Below, piece by piece: positions 54,472 to 63,966 of a DNA stretch of 64,000 nt. The notes beneath the pieces are model-generated. The model was not told where the DNA came from. It worked only from the letters and a program-made list of their open reading frames with translations, and made no database searches. Positions within the stretch are counted from its first letter, which is position 1. The number at the start of each line of letters is the position of its first letter. Origin of the DNA: Aureispira sp. CCB-QB1 (lineage in GTDB: Bacteria; Bacteroidota; Bacteroidia; Chitinophagales; Saprospiraceae). Made by a program: the position numbers and the translations under genes. Location: positions 1-64,000 of the forward strand of contig NZ_JHBV01000038.1 of the NCBI RefSeq assembly GCF_000724545.1, in the 5' to 3' direction.

Positions 54472-57030
54472 ATGATGCATTTATACACTAGAAAAATAAT
54501 ATTTACTCTATTGTTGAGCACCTTCACTTGTTTATTTGCCCGTGCACAGAACGATTGTGGATCGGCAGTAGCCGTCACGGACTTAACAGGTTCAACCTGT
54601 GCCACGAGTGCTCCAAGTACTACGAATGCACTAGGAGCAGGGTCTTGCGAAGAAGGAAATAACGATACATGGTTTCAATTTACAGCACAAGGAATTTCCG
54701 CCAATATAACAGTAAGCAGTACGGCCAATGGCTGGCGTCCAGAATTTTTGGTTGTATCAGGAACTCCTGCTAGTACCTGTGCGGGTTTTACAGAAGTATC
54801 TTGTAACGACCAAAATGGTAATTATACGAGTATTAGCGCTGCTACTACTCCATTAACAATAGGAGAAACCTACTGGATTGTTGTTTCTAGTAATAACGAT
54901 AACAGCACAGGAACATTGAGTGTTTGTGTAGACAATCCTGCACCTCCACCTGGTTGTATCGATAATCAAGATTGTAGTAGCCCTGCATCTATTGCCTTAA
55001 ACCCTACTGGTGGGGCAGATGTCTGTGTCAACGATTGTAATACAGGAGCTTCATTTGGTCCTGACTTTGCGGGAACCAATTGCTTTGATTTTCCTAACAA
55101 TACCGTTTGGTATTCTGTTACTACTGATGCAACAGCAACCTCTTTGAGTGTTAATCTTACTAGTGCTACACTTAGCAACCCTGAATTTACAGTTTTTACA
55201 ACTCCTGACTGTAGCAATTTTACAGTTATTGATTGTGTAGAAGGCACTGGTGGTTCGGCTAGCTCTAGTAATGTAACTGTTACGCCTAACACCACCTATC
55301 TAATTGCCATCTCAGATGCTACGGCAGATCAAGGGACTTTTGATTTATGTATCAGCCAAGATGTTGCCCCTTCTAGTTGTACAGACAACAACGAATGTAC
55401 CTCTGCAGCGACAATTACTTTAAACGCTTCTGGAGGAGCTGCAGCCTGTGTTAATGACTGTAACAATGGAGCTACTGCTGGTCCTAACTTTACAGGAAAC
55501 AACTGTTATGACCTTCCAAATGAAACCGTTTGGTATACCTTTACCACTGATGCAGCAGCAGCTACTTTAGATATAAACCTAACGAGTACCGACTTATCAA
55601 CCCCTGAGTTTACCTTATTTACCAATAGTTGTGGACCTTTTACCATTGTCAATTGTACAGAAGGAACAGGAGGTAGTGCTGCTGCGACACAAATTAATAT
55701 AGCGCCTAATACGACTTATATTCTTGCCGTATCGGATGTTTCAGGGAATACTGGAGTATTTGATTTGTGCTTGAGTCAAGATTTAGACAACAGTGCTTGT
55801 AATGTAGATAATAGGCTTGAGGTAACAAGCACTTCTATGGGGTCTCCTTTGACGGGACCTTTCCAAGCTGGAGAGGTTGTTACTTTTTGTTATACCATCA
55901 ATTCTTATATTTCATCTACAACCAATTGCAATTATCTTCATGGCATTGTTCCTAGTTTTGGAAACTGCTGGGATCCTGTATCTTTCGATGCACAAGGTCA
56001 ACCTACTAGTTTGCCAACGCCTTTGTCTACAGTTGGGGTTATTGGACCTTCAACAACAGGCCCTCCCAATCCTTGTGAGGGAGATTCTCCAGGTTCTTGG
56101 GCATGGTTTCCTGATGGAGCCGTAACCTATAACCTAACCACCCCCAACCCAACAGGATTAAATTCTGGAGATAATGTTGGAGCAGGTTGGTTCTTTTTAA
56201 CTTCTTATGCTTCGCCTAGTGGTGATTGCAACACGCCAGAAACAGACCCTAACAGTAGTTACGGAGACAACAATTTTCCTCAATGTGCTGATCTTGGGGG
56301 CTGGCAAGTTTGTTTCTCTCTGCAAGTTAAAGACATTACTGCTTGTAGTCTAGGAGAAACAGATTGTAGTGTTTCTATGAAAACATTTTCAGATGGAGAA
56401 ATTGGAGTTTGGGCAGATATTGGATGTACTGTTGATATACCAACTACATTTCCTGCTTCATTTGATTGCATTCTTTTGTCAACTGACTTGATAGAATTTA
56501 AGGGCAAACAAATCGGTTCCAAAAACTTCTTGAGTTGGACTATTGATAACACTCAAAACTTAGAGTTTTTCAGAATCGAAAAAAGTACCGATGGCATTAA
56601 TTGGGAGACAACAGATATTGTTAATAGTGATCCTACTCAAAGAAAATATTCTTTTGTAGATCCAATTCCTTTTATTCCTACGACTTACTATAGGTTAAAA
56701 ATTATAGCTATAGATGGTAGCATTACTCAGTCTCCTATTATTAGCGTACGTTCAGACAAAGAATTAGGATACAACTTAACCACAGAACTACATCCAAATC
56801 CTGCAAAAGACTATATTCAATTTGAGTATACTGGAAATGATTTTTCATCACCTTTACACATTCATATTGCTAATATGGTGGGACAAACTATGGTAGATTA
56901 TTCTATTGGTCAAATGGACTTAAACGAGCCCAATCATATCAATACATCTACTTTACCTGATGGGATTTATTATATCAGTATCACACAAAGTGGTCTAAAA
57001 TCAACTCAAAGAATTACGATTATTCGGTAA
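54472..57030 (+). CDS. Large secreted T9SS type A protein with tandem Cys-rich beta repeats
   Basis: 852 residues from the preferred start (signal peptide MHLYTRKIIFTLLLSTFTCL, then FARA, Q). Three pre-peptidase-C-like beta domains follow. The first is divergent. The second and third (54955-55377 and 55378-55797, 141 and 140 residues) are close copies sharing CVNDCN, NxTVWY, LSxPEFT, CxEGTGGSA, PNTTY and GxFDLC. Then comes a domain with many Trp and Cys residues (about 450-640), and a C-terminal T9SS sorting domain (LHPNPAKDYIQFEY, then ITQSGLKSTQRITIIR). It is probably an adhesin or a surface structural protein. No catalytic motif is seen. Confidence 0.85.
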   Translation: MMHLYTRKIIFTLLLSTFTCLFARAQNDCGSAVAVTDLTGSTCATSAPSTTNALGAGSCEEGNNDTWFQFTAQGISANITVSSTANGWRPEFLVVSGTPASTCAGFTEVSCNDQNGNYTSISAATTPLTIGETYWIVVSSNNDNSTGTLSVCVDNPAPPPGCIDNQDCSSPASIALNPTGGADVCVNDCNTGASFGPDFAGTNCFDFPNNTVWYSVTTDATATSLSVNLTSATLSNPEFTVFTTPDCSNFTVIDCVEGTGGSASSSNVTVTPNTTYLIAISDATADQGTFDLCISQDVAPSSCTDNNECTSAATITLNASGGAAACVNDCNNGATAGPNFTGNNCYDLPNETVWYTFTTDAAAATLDINLTSTDLSTPEFTLFTNSCGPFTIVNCTEGTGGSAAATQINIAPNTTYILAVSDVSGNTGVFDLCLSQDLDNSACNVDNRLEVTSTSMGSPLTGPFQAGEVVTFCYTINSYISSTTNCNYLHGIVPSFGNCWDPVSFDAQGQPTSLPTPLSTVGVIGPSTTGPPNPCEGDSPGSWAWFPDGAVTYNLTTPNPTGLNSGDNVGAGWFFLTSYASPSGDCNTPETDPNSSYGDNNFPQCADLGGWQVCFSLQVKDITACSLGETDCSVSMKTFSDGEIGVWADIGCTVDIPTTFPASFDCILLSTDLIEFKGKQIGSKNFLSWTIDNTQNLEFFRIEKSTDGINWETTDIVNSDPTQRKYSFVDPIPFIPTTYYRLKIIAIDGSITQSPIISVRSDKELGYNLTTELHPNPAKDYIQFEYTGNDFSSPLHIHIANMVGQTMVDYSIGQMDLNEPNHINTSTLPDGIYYISITQSGLKSTQRITIIR

Positions 57031-57047
57031 ACCTTAGATACAAAACA

Positions 57048-57080
57048 GGCAAGGTCAACATAGACTTTGCCCGTTCTTTT
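57048..57080 (+). terminator. Terminator of the T9SS protein gene
   Basis: A 9-bp stem (57048-57056 with 57063-57071, one G-U pair) followed by CGTTCTTTT, between convergent genes. Confidence 0.65.
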
Positions 57081-57085
57081 ATTTC

Positions 57086-57733
57086 CTAATTCACCCGAAA
57101 CAAACGAAAAGCTACTCTCAATTGTATATCGTGAAAACGATTGTAATCTGAAAACTCTACAAAGCCAGATGCAGTACTGCCTATGTAAATGGTCTGTTTC
57201 ATGTAATAATTAAAATAGTGCTTGTACAAGAGCTCAAATCGAAAACGCCCTTTGGTGTACGAAATCCCTGTCAAGGCTCCCACCATTACCTTGTTCTGAT
57301 AAAACAAAAATCCATTGTTGAACCAAGGTCCTAAAATATTGCCCAACTCTACCCCTAAATGGAAACCTATGTTATTGGGCAAAGTATATTGCGCATCTAT
57401 TGGTATAACCAAAATATGAAACCAGTATTTACTGTTTTCTGGATTTATATAAGCTTGCTTTATGTAATTTCCTTCGTGTCCTTTATACTGATATTCTATC
57501 CCCAGACCAAAAGAAAGGCGGTCATCAAATCCCAACCTAGCTCCAAAGCCTATGTCCAACCCTCCTCCTGGAAAATGCGTTTCAGCCGTAAAATTAGGTC
57601 TCGGCTTCTCTTGGGATACATATTGGCGATGAATTGACATATTTAAGCCTGTCCCTACTATAGCCTCTACACTAAATTGTGCCACAAGAGTATAGCTAAA
57701 AAAGATAAATAAGATGCTATAATATATTTTCAT
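57086..57733 (-). CDS. Outer-membrane beta-barrel candidate
   Basis: 215 residues from the preferred start, a signal peptide (MKIYYSILFIFFSYTLVA, then Q). The mature part alternates short amphipathic strands with aromatic ends (FGLGIEYQYKGHEG, FRFELLYKHYFNYYM, DIQLRVAFRLFRV), which fits a small PorT-like barrel. It starts 13 bases after the upstream lipoprotein gene stop, so they are likely one operon. Function is unknown. Confidence 0.65.
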   Translation of the reverse strand: MKIYYSILFIFFSYTLVAQFSVEAIVGTGLNMSIHRQYVSQEKPRPNFTAETHFPGGGLDIGFGARLGFDDRLSFGLGIEYQYKGHEGNYIKQAYINPENSKYWFHILVIPIDAQYTLPNNIGFHLGVELGNILGPWFNNGFLFYQNKVMVGALTGISYTKGRFRFELLYKHYFNYYMKQTIYIGSTASGFVEFSDYNRFHDIQLRVAFRLFRVN

Positions 57734-57746
57734 AACAATTGTAGTT

Positions 57747-58775
57747 TTATCGTGGGCAAGATTTAGAACCACTCATTAAAGGTGTTTGTAAATAAGATGA
57801 ACAGTAGTCAAATCGATAATCATTATCCGATTTTTCATTCCAGTAAATCAACAATCCATTGGGTCGTATATCATAGCTATAATTGATCTCACTAACATTG
57901 CCAACAGTTCCGCCTGTCCCATGACCAAAATTAGGGCTTTTAGTTTTATCATTGGCTTCTACTCCCCATCCTACATTCCAAGTAATGGTTGTTCGCTTGC
58001 GGTACCAATAATTTAAAAAGCCTCTGTACTGAGATTTGATGTGTACGTTAAAATAGCTTTTCACCTCCATTGGTGCTGCATTAATTAACACACTATAAGA
58101 TAACTGGCTAGTTTTATTATCCACATTATAATAAGCATAGATTCGATGCTCTACACCAGAATACCCGTGCAATGTATGCCATATATCATTGGGATGGCAA
58201 TATCGACTATTTACCAAATTAGCTTCCATATCTCGTCTAGGTACTACCCAAATGCCATTTTTTTCATCAGAAATAAGTTCTTTTTGTGCTTGTGCTAGTT
58301 TTTCCTCAGAACTATCTTCGATACGTATTATATGCGTATTGGTATATTTGACCAAGAAATTTGCAATCGATACTTCTCCATTGATGTTGAGCAGTGCACT
58401 CAAAAAGGGATGATAGCCCTTTATAGAAACAGAACTATCTGGTGTCATCCAAAGATAATCTTGATGTTGTTCTTGAAAGCGCTGATAGTCGACTCTATTT
58501 TCAACCTGTTCAAAATCTCTCTGAATGGCATCAAATGTCATCTTCATAGAGTGGAAGCCTATTTTCGATTGCCATTCGCTCACATCAATGGGCATTGGTC
58601 TATTAATGGCTAGACGAGTGGCATCAAATTGTTCTTGAGAGGGGAAGTGCAAGCGACCGTCAATCAGACGCACCTCACTTAAAGAGGGGATGGGAAGATT
58701 TGGTAAAGGTTCTTTTCTTTCGCAGGCAGTAAATGCACCAACGATAAAAAATAAAGCAACAAAACGAGCTTTCAT
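57747..58775 (-). CDS. Lipoprotein of unknown function, upstream of a barrel protein gene
   Basis: 342 residues. The lipobox is FTAC (Cys near 18). The mature protein has a helical start with EQFDATRLAINRP and a beta-rich C-terminal half with repeated Trp and Tyr (LNYWYRKRTTITWNVGWGVE, NYSYDIRPNGLLIYWNE). I do not recognise the family. It is followed by the barrel gene, so a partnered envelope role is possible. Five TGTAAA boxes lie about 110 bases upstream. Confidence 0.7.
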   Translation of the reverse strand: MKARFVALFFIVGAFTACERKEPLPNLPIPSLSEVRLIDGRLHFPSQEQFDATRLAINRPMPIDVSEWQSKIGFHSMKMTFDAIQRDFEQVENRVDYQRFQEQHQDYLWMTPDSSVSIKGYHPFLSALLNINGEVSIANFLVKYTNTHIIRIEDSSEEKLAQAQKELISDEKNGIWVVPRRDMEANLVNSRYCHPNDIWHTLHGYSGVEHRIYAYYNVDNKTSQLSYSVLINAAPMEVKSYFNVHIKSQYRGFLNYWYRKRTTITWNVGWGVEANDKTKSPNFGHGTGGTVGNVSEINYSYDIRPNGLLIYWNEKSDNDYRFDYCSSYLQTPLMSGSKSCPR

Positions 58776-58882
58776 AATTGGGACTATTTGGATGATTTAT
58801 AATTACATATCCATCCAAACTTATAAAAACAAACTGTTTTCACAAAATTATCCAGCACAAAAAATATTAAAAAAAAATAAAA

Positions 58883-58928
58883 TGTAAAACATTGTAAACG
58901 AGTGTAAACAAATGTAAAACAATGTAAA
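58883..58928. promoter_or_regulatory. Five TGTAAA boxes at 10-bp spacing
   Basis: TGTAAA starts at 58883, 58893, 58903, 58913 and 58923, exactly one helical turn apart, each flanked by A/C. The array sits between the hemA terminator and the lipoprotein/barrel operon. Phased direct repeats on one face of the helix are typical of a cooperatively bound regulator site. Confidence 0.6.
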
Positions 58929-58933
58929 TTTTT

Positions 58934-58975
58934 CAAAAAAAAAAGCAAAATCTACTACAACAGATTTTGCTTTTT
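58934..58975 (-). terminator. Bidirectional-type terminator of hemA
   Basis: A perfect 14-bp stem (58975-58962 with 58953-58940), an 8-base loop, and T runs on both strands. It lies 28 bases past the hemA stop. Confidence 0.93.
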
Positions 58976-59002
58976 CTCTAATAATTATTTGTATTATTCA
59001 AA

Positions 59003-60259
59003 CTATTTTTTGCTAGAAACAACCCCTGCTAAATGTTCTTTTGCCGCTTGAATTGGAATAGCAATGCATCGTTTCTCCATGTAAGTCATCATTCGATCAA
59101 TCAATTCTTGTACTTCATGATCCAAAGAAGAAACTTCGTTCTTAAAAACAGACGTTAAAGCATGTTGACGAATCGCCTTGATTTGCGTCGGAACTTCCTT
59201 CAAAGCTAATTCTACCTGCCTACCTTTATAAATTTTTCTAAACTCAGCGACACGTTCTTTGATAATTGCCTGAACATTAATGACCTCTTTTTCTCTAAAT
59301 GCTAAGTTTTCGTTTACCAACTCTTTCAATCCATCAATTTCAATATAAGTTGTTGGATAGGTTTCTGCAATTACTGGGTTAATATTATTAGGTATAGACA
59401 AGTCAATCAAAATTTTCTCATCTGTTTCCCCTTGCAACAGCTTTTCGTATAATTCGGGAGTAATGATAGCTTCTGTTGCTCCTGTACAAGCAATTAAGAT
59501 ATCAAAACCTTTGTCATATTGGGGCAGTGCATCCAATGTAAATGCCGGACCTTTGCCCAACATTTTTGCTAAAGTAACTGCATTGGGTTTAGAACGATTA
59601 AACACCGTACAGTTTTGAAAACCATACTTTAACAAAAACTTTCCAACAAGCGTATTGGTTTGTCCTGCTCCCACAATTAAAATACGAGCATCTCTAGGGG
59701 GATTTTTAGCCAACAATTGGCGAATAGCCAAAGAAACAACGGATACTGCTTTCTGACCAATTCGAGTAGTCGAATAAACCTTCTTGGCAGATTCCACTGC
59801 TAGTTGTACTGCCATACGGATAGAATCCCCTGTTGCTCCAACTTTGCAGCAACGCTGATAAGCCTCCCTTAATTGTCGTAAAATCTCTCTTTCTCCAATT
59901 ACTAAAGAATCTACAGACGAAGCAACCTCTAACAAATGAGTAATGGCAGCATTCCCATAATAAATACTTGCAGAATCTTTTAATTTAATATTAGCACTTA
60001 AATTAGGATAGACAACTGATTCAAATTTCTCTAAAAAACAATCAGTTAAAGGTTGTGCAGATGTGAAGAAAAACAAGACACGATTACAGGTAGCCAAATA
60101 TAACAATTCGTCCATTCCAAGGGCAGTTTGGATGGCTTGTAATTTTTGTTGAAGGGCACATTCACTATCTAAATTAGGCAATACAAAATTACCAATATTT
60201 TTAAGTGGTGTGCTTTTGTGCGTGATAGTTAATATTTTGTAACTACTTAGTGTGTCCAT
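59003..60259 (-). CDS. hemA: Glutamyl-tRNA reductase
   Basis: 418 residues, normal length. The catalytic Cys is in LYLATCNRVLFFF. The NADPH domain has ILIVGAGQTNTLVGKFLL, and SSVDSLVIGEREILRQLREAY is the tRNA-binding/catalytic signature. It makes glutamate-1-semialdehyde for tetrapyrroles (haem and perhaps cobalamin, which fits the methylmalonyl-CoA mutase in this window). Other hem genes are not adjacent. Confidence 0.96.
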   Translation of the reverse strand: MDTLSSYKILTITHKSTPLKNIGNFVLPNLDSECALQQKLQAIQTALGMDELLYLATCNRVLFFFTSAQPLTDCFLEKFESVVYPNLSANIKLKDSASIYYGNAAITHLLEVASSVDSLVIGEREILRQLREAYQRCCKVGATGDSIRMAVQLAVESAKKVYSTTRIGQKAVSVVSLAIRQLLAKNPPRDARILIVGAGQTNTLVGKFLLKYGFQNCTVFNRSKPNAVTLAKMLGKGPAFTLDALPQYDKGFDILIACTGATEAIITPELYEKLLQGETDEKILIDLSIPNNINPVIAETYPTTYIEIDGLKELVNENLAFREKEVINVQAIIKERVAEFRKIYKGRQVELALKEVPTQIKAIRQHALTSVFKNEVSSLDHEVQELIDRMMTYMEKRCIAIPIQAAKEHLAGVVSSKK

Positions 60260-60499
60260 GTATGTAGTAAAGTACGGATGTTAACTGTTGTATAACTTGT
60301 GTTTGGTTCTTTATCTTAGAACACAAAAGTACAAGAAAATATACATTTTTCCTGTCATTTTTATGTCAGTTCGCTAGAAGCTATCCTTATTTAAATTTAT
60401 TCTAATCAAATAACCTTGCTTCTATTCCAAAATATACAAAATTCTTTTCTATTTTGGTCTCTAATATTGATTTGAATGTTCATTTAATCTCCTAGAGTG

Positions 60500-60904
60500 C
60501 TATTCTGACATTAATATGGCAGAAACTTCTATTTCTATCTTCAAATCAGGATTTATCAGGCGACTCACTTCTACCATTGTAGCTGCTGGTTGAATATCTT
60601 TGAAGACGGCTCCATGCGCTCGACCAATTGCTTCCCACTCGTCTATATTGGTAACATACATTCGAGTTCGAACAACATCTTTTAGAGACGCTCCTGCCTC
60701 TCCTAGTGCTTGTTCTATTTTTTCTAAAATAAATTTAGTTTGTGCATACGCATCGTCTTTTCCAATCAACTGATCTCCATCCATTGCTGTTGTCCCTGCC
60801 ACTTCTACTATATTTCCAACTCGAACAGCTCGGCTATATCCTACCGTTTTCTCCCACTTTGTACCAGATTGAATTTTTTGTCTCTTGTTCATCATCATTA
60901 TCAT
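60500..60904 (-). CDS. RidA/YjgF-family protein, catalytic arginine missing
   Basis: 134 residues, normal for the family, with several possible ATG starts near 60892-60904. The core is typical: VGNIVEVAGTTAMDGDQLIG, ALGEAGASLKDVVRTRMYV, IEIEVSAIL. In E. coli-type RidA the imine-deaminating Arg105 lies in PARSCVEVARL; here the aligned stretch is QPAATMVEVSRL, so Arg is replaced by Ala. That places it among Rid subgroups without the standard deaminase activity. Role unknown. Confidence 0.85.
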   Translation of the reverse strand: MIMMMNKRQKIQSGTKWEKTVGYSRAVRVGNIVEVAGTTAMDGDQLIGKDDAYAQTKFILEKIEQALGEAGASLKDVVRTRMYVTNIDEWEAIGRAHGAVFKDIQPAATMVEVSRLINPDLKIEIEVSAILMSE

Positions 60905-61344
60905 CTTTAATTGTTAAGTATAAAATCACAAGTAGTTGACACTTGTCAATTCCTAGTTTTTTATGCATACATGGCTCATGCCTACTATTCTTCTATAAAT
61001 CATTAACAAAAAGTTAAAAATTAAACAAATGTTCTAAAATTAAACAAACATTCAATTTTGGTGTAATTTTAGGTTACTCAAACCATAGTAGCGCAACAAA
61101 CTTTTTTGTAAAACCTTTCTCTATTATAATAGTAGTTCGTTGATTAGCTCCCTGCGGTCGTGAGATCGCTATCGCTTAGTTGTTTGCTTTTTTACCAAAA
61201 AGATAAAAAAGCACATTTATATTATTTTGATAATCAAAATTTTAACACAAAACGCAATAAAACCATAACTTATTAATTATCAAGCTAATAAAATCTTCAA
61301 CGAACTGTTGTTATAATCAAGAACAGTTTAAAATTTAAGATACT
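60905..61344. other. Intergenic region with a long dispersed repeat
   Basis: 440 bases between the divergent RidA-family and membrane protein genes. The 175-bp repeat at 61133-61307 fills the right half; the left half has no visible gene. Confidence 0.55.
61133..61307. repeat. Dispersed palindromic repeat, long copy (175 bp)
   Basis: Ends: TAGTTCGTTGA (61133-61143) and TCAACGAACTG (61297-61307). The interior aligns with the copy at 20174-20426 over about 120 bp with few changes, including TGAGATCGCTATCGCTTAGT and the AT-rich stretch, but lacks an internal segment present in that copy. It encodes no protein. Confidence 0.75.
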
Positions 61345-61767
61345 ATGAGCATAAAATTATCATTTCTGCTTTGCTTAATTTTTTTTCTCTTAGGCAATAG
61401 TTTTACCAATACCATTCAAGCTTCCGCAGTCCCTGTTATCAAATCCAACACTTCTACATCAAAGCAATTCAATCATAAAAAAAAGCAATTGAAGCGAAAA
61501 AGACGAAAGGCAATAAAAAAACGAATTCAATATTTTAAAGAAAAGCAACTGACTCGCCCCAATTCGGATGTGACACATACTCTACTTGTCATTGTTGGAA
61601 TAGCTTGGTATCCCATTGCGATTGCATTGCTAGTCACTGCACTTGTTTTGGGGATTACGCCCCTACTTGTTGCCGCTATTATCATGTTATGTTTACCATT
61701 GCTTTTGTTTCTAATACTTGGGCTTATACTCATCATTGGATTAGCTACTTCAGGAGACTGGTGCTAG
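61345..61767 (+). CDS. Small membrane protein of unknown function
   Basis: 140 residues. A hydrophobic N-terminal signal (LSFLLCLIFFLLGNSF) is followed by a short strongly basic segment (HKKKQLKRKRRKAIKKR). Then come two or three membrane helices (TLLVIVGIAWYPIAIALLV, TALVLGITPLLVAA and IIMLCLPLLLFLILGLILII). Family not recognised. It is followed 150 bases later by anmK. Confidence 0.6.
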   Translation: MSIKLSFLLCLIFFLLGNSFTNTIQASAVPVIKSNTSTSKQFNHKKKQLKRKRRKAIKKRIQYFKEKQLTRPNSDVTHTLLVIVGIAWYPIAIALLVTALVLGITPLLVAAIIMLCLPLLLFLILGLILIIGLATSGDWC

Positions 61768-61865
61768 ATTTATCAAGATAACGTTTATCAATCATTTACA
61801 AAACGATAACGACACCACCAATTATTAAAAATATAAGCCATTTCCCTTTAAGAATGATTATCCGC

Positions 61866-61899
61866 TTTGTATTTTTCGTAACAATATTTTGTACTTTCG
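61866..61899 (+). promoter_or_regulatory. Candidate promoter of anmK
   Basis: TTTG at 61866-61869 and TACTTTCG at 61892-61899, 22 bases apart; one mismatch in the -7 box. It lies 21 bases before the anmK ATG. Confidence 0.4.
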
Positions 61900-61920
61900 A
61901 CGTTCAAATAAAAATAGATT

Positions 61921-63024
61921 ATGAATTATAAAGTACTAGGACTCATGTCAGGGAGTTCTTTAGATGGTTTGGATATTGCATATTGTTCTATCAATTGGGA
62001 AAATCAACAAGTAAAAGAATGGGAATTATTGGCTTCCGAAACATTAGATTTTTCGGATATGTGGAAGAGTAGGCTTCGCAATTTGCCCAGCCAAGATGGG
62101 CTTATTTTTGCCAAAACACATACTTATTTTGGGCACTATATGGCCGAATTGGTTCAAACGTTTATTCAAAAACACCACTTATCAAATATTGATTTTATCG
62201 CCTCGCATGGGCATACAATTTTTCACAACCCCAATCAGCGGATTTCTATTCAGATTGGCGATGGAGCTGCCCTTGCTGCCAAAACAGGTATTACGACCAT
62301 TTGTGACTTTAGAACCCAAGATGTTGCGTTGGATGGAGAAGGCGCGCCTCTAGCTCCATTAGCCGACCAATATCTTTTCAAAGGCTACGATTTTTATCTC
62401 AATATTGGAGGGATAGCCAACTTATCCGCCAATATCAATAACAAATGGGTAGCTATGGATTGTTGTCCTGCCAACCAAGTTTTAAATGCTTTGGCGCAAG
62501 AACTAGGAGCAGAATATGACGATAAAGGTATTTGGTCTAGTCAAGGCATCGTTGCTCAAGGACTATTGGAACAAGTTGCCAATTTTGACTATTACACTCA
62601 ATCCTACCCAAAATCACTGGGCAACGCGTGGATTCGGCAACAAGTTTTACCACTTTACTTAGCAGCATCTTTTTCATGGCAAGACAAACTAGCCACTGCC
62701 TGCGAACATATTGCTATTGAAATTGCTACCTGTATCGAACAAGTACTTCAAAAGGAAGCATTTTCAAAACAAAACTACAAGGTTCTAGTAACAGGTGGAG
62801 GCGCATTTAATGAATTTTTAATGGAGCGCATCAATGCTTATTGCAATCGCCATGCTGAAGTAGAATTATTTCTACCTGATGCTTCTATTATTTCTTTTAA
62901 AGAAGCCATTTTGATGGCATTGTTGGGTGTCATGCGCATAGAAAAGACCAGTAACAGCCTAAAAAGCATTACAGGCGCTCGAAGAAACACTATAAATGGT
63001 GCAATTTACCAAGGTTTGTTGTAA
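61921..63024 (+). CDS. anmK: Anhydro-N-acetylmuramic acid kinase
   Basis: 367 residues, normal length. Motifs: GLMSGSSLDGLDIAYC at the N-terminus, SHGHTIFHNP, ICDFRTQDVALDGEGAPLAP and KVLVTGGGAFNEFL. It opens and phosphorylates 1,6-anhydroMurNAc during recycling of peptidoglycan turnover products. The GH25 lysozyme elsewhere in the window is also a cell-wall enzyme but is not adjacent. Confidence 0.95.
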   Translation: MNYKVLGLMSGSSLDGLDIAYCSINWENQQVKEWELLASETLDFSDMWKSRLRNLPSQDGLIFAKTHTYFGHYMAELVQTFIQKHHLSNIDFIASHGHTIFHNPNQRISIQIGDGAALAAKTGITTICDFRTQDVALDGEGAPLAPLADQYLFKGYDFYLNIGGIANLSANINNKWVAMDCCPANQVLNALAQELGAEYDDKGIWSSQGIVAQGLLEQVANFDYYTQSYPKSLGNAWIRQQVLPLYLAASFSWQDKLATACEHIAIEIATCIEQVLQKEAFSKQNYKVLVTGGGAFNEFLMERINAYCNRHAEVELFLPDASIISFKEAILMALLGVMRIEKTSNSLKSITGARRNTINGAIYQGLL

Positions 63025-63033
63025 GTTTCTAAA

Positions 63034-63069
63034 AAAGAAAAGAGCCGCAGTTACTCAGGCTGCGACTCT
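63034..63069 (-). terminator. Terminator of tonB
   Basis: On the minus strand a 10-bp stem (63069-63060 with 63050-63041, one G-U pair), a 9-base loop and TTTTCTTTTTT. Confidence 0.8.
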
Positions 63070-63120
63070 ATCATTCATAACTTCTATCTAGCAATCAATA
63101 GAATAGATTATAAATACTTA

Positions 63121-63966
63121 TTAATCATTTAGTTTAAATCTTACTGGCAAATTATAACGAACTCTTACTGGTCTTCCACGTTGTTTTCCTGGCGTCCATT
63201 TTTCAGGCATTTTGTTCATTAGTTTTATAATTCTAATGGTCTCTTTGCCTAATCCTCCTCCTGGGTCTCTTAGAATTTTAATATCTCCTACCGAACCATC
63301 TTTGTTAATAACAAAACTCACCGCAACGGCTCCTTCTATGCCCATATCACGAGCCATACTTGGATATTTAATATTCTCATAAATAAAGCTCAATAATTTT
63401 TTATCGGCACAGGCTTTTTTCGCTTCATGATTTCCTGTTTGTTCTTCACATCCTGGAAATCTTGGCATTTGATCTGCAATCAGAATAATATCATCATTAG
63501 GTGCTGGTTCTTCTGGTTCTGGCTCTGGTTCTATTGCGATAACTGGTGGCAATTCTGTAGCATTTGGGTCGGTTGGACCTGTATAAGTACTAGGAGTTGG
63601 ACTCACATCTATAATAGGTTCTTCTGGCTTTTCTGGTTCGGGTTCTGGCTCATCTGTTGGCTCAAAAGTTAGCGCAGGTTTAGGAGCTGGTGGCGGCAAA
63701 GCTGGTGGCAATTTAGGTTTGTCTTGAGAAGTTGGTGGCACCTCCATTTCGATTTCTTCTAGCTCAGGAAAAAATTCTGCCAATACTTGCTCACTCGTAA
63801 ACTGTGTCCAAGCAAACGCAATCAATACCACGGCTACCGCTGAAGCAAAACCTGCTAACTTTATATTTTTAGTATGTTGATGAATATCTACTGCGGCATA
63901 CTTCCGAACCAAAGGAGAATCATTCTTGTTTCCTTCTGTTTTGATTTTTAATGCCTGTTGATTCAT
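63121..63966 (-). CDS. tonB: Energy transducer TonB
   Basis: 281 residues from ATG at 63966 (a TTG start at 63993 would add nine). A membrane helix (about residues 37-55; LAGFASAVAVVLIAFAW) follows a short cytosolic head. A long Pro/Glu spacer comes next (PPALPPPAPKPAL, EPEPEKPEEP). The C-terminal domain (about 185-281) has YPSMARDMGIEGAVAVSFVI and RPVRVRYNLPVRFKLN. It couples the inner-membrane proton force to outer-membrane receptors such as the one at 25849. ExbB/ExbD genes may lie outside the window. Confidence 0.92.
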   Translation of the reverse strand: MNQQALKIKTEGNKNDSPLVRKYAAVDIHQHTKNIKLAGFASAVAVVLIAFAWTQFTSEQVLAEFFPELEEIEMEVPPTSQDKPKLPPALPPPAPKPALTFEPTDEPEPEPEKPEEPIIDVSPTPSTYTGPTDPNATELPPVIAIEPEPEPEEPAPNDDIILIADQMPRFPGCEEQTGNHEAKKACADKKLLSFIYENIKYPSMARDMGIEGAVAVSFVINKDGSVGDIKILRDPGGGLGKETIRIIKLMNKMPEKWTPGKQRGRPVRVRYNLPVRFKLND

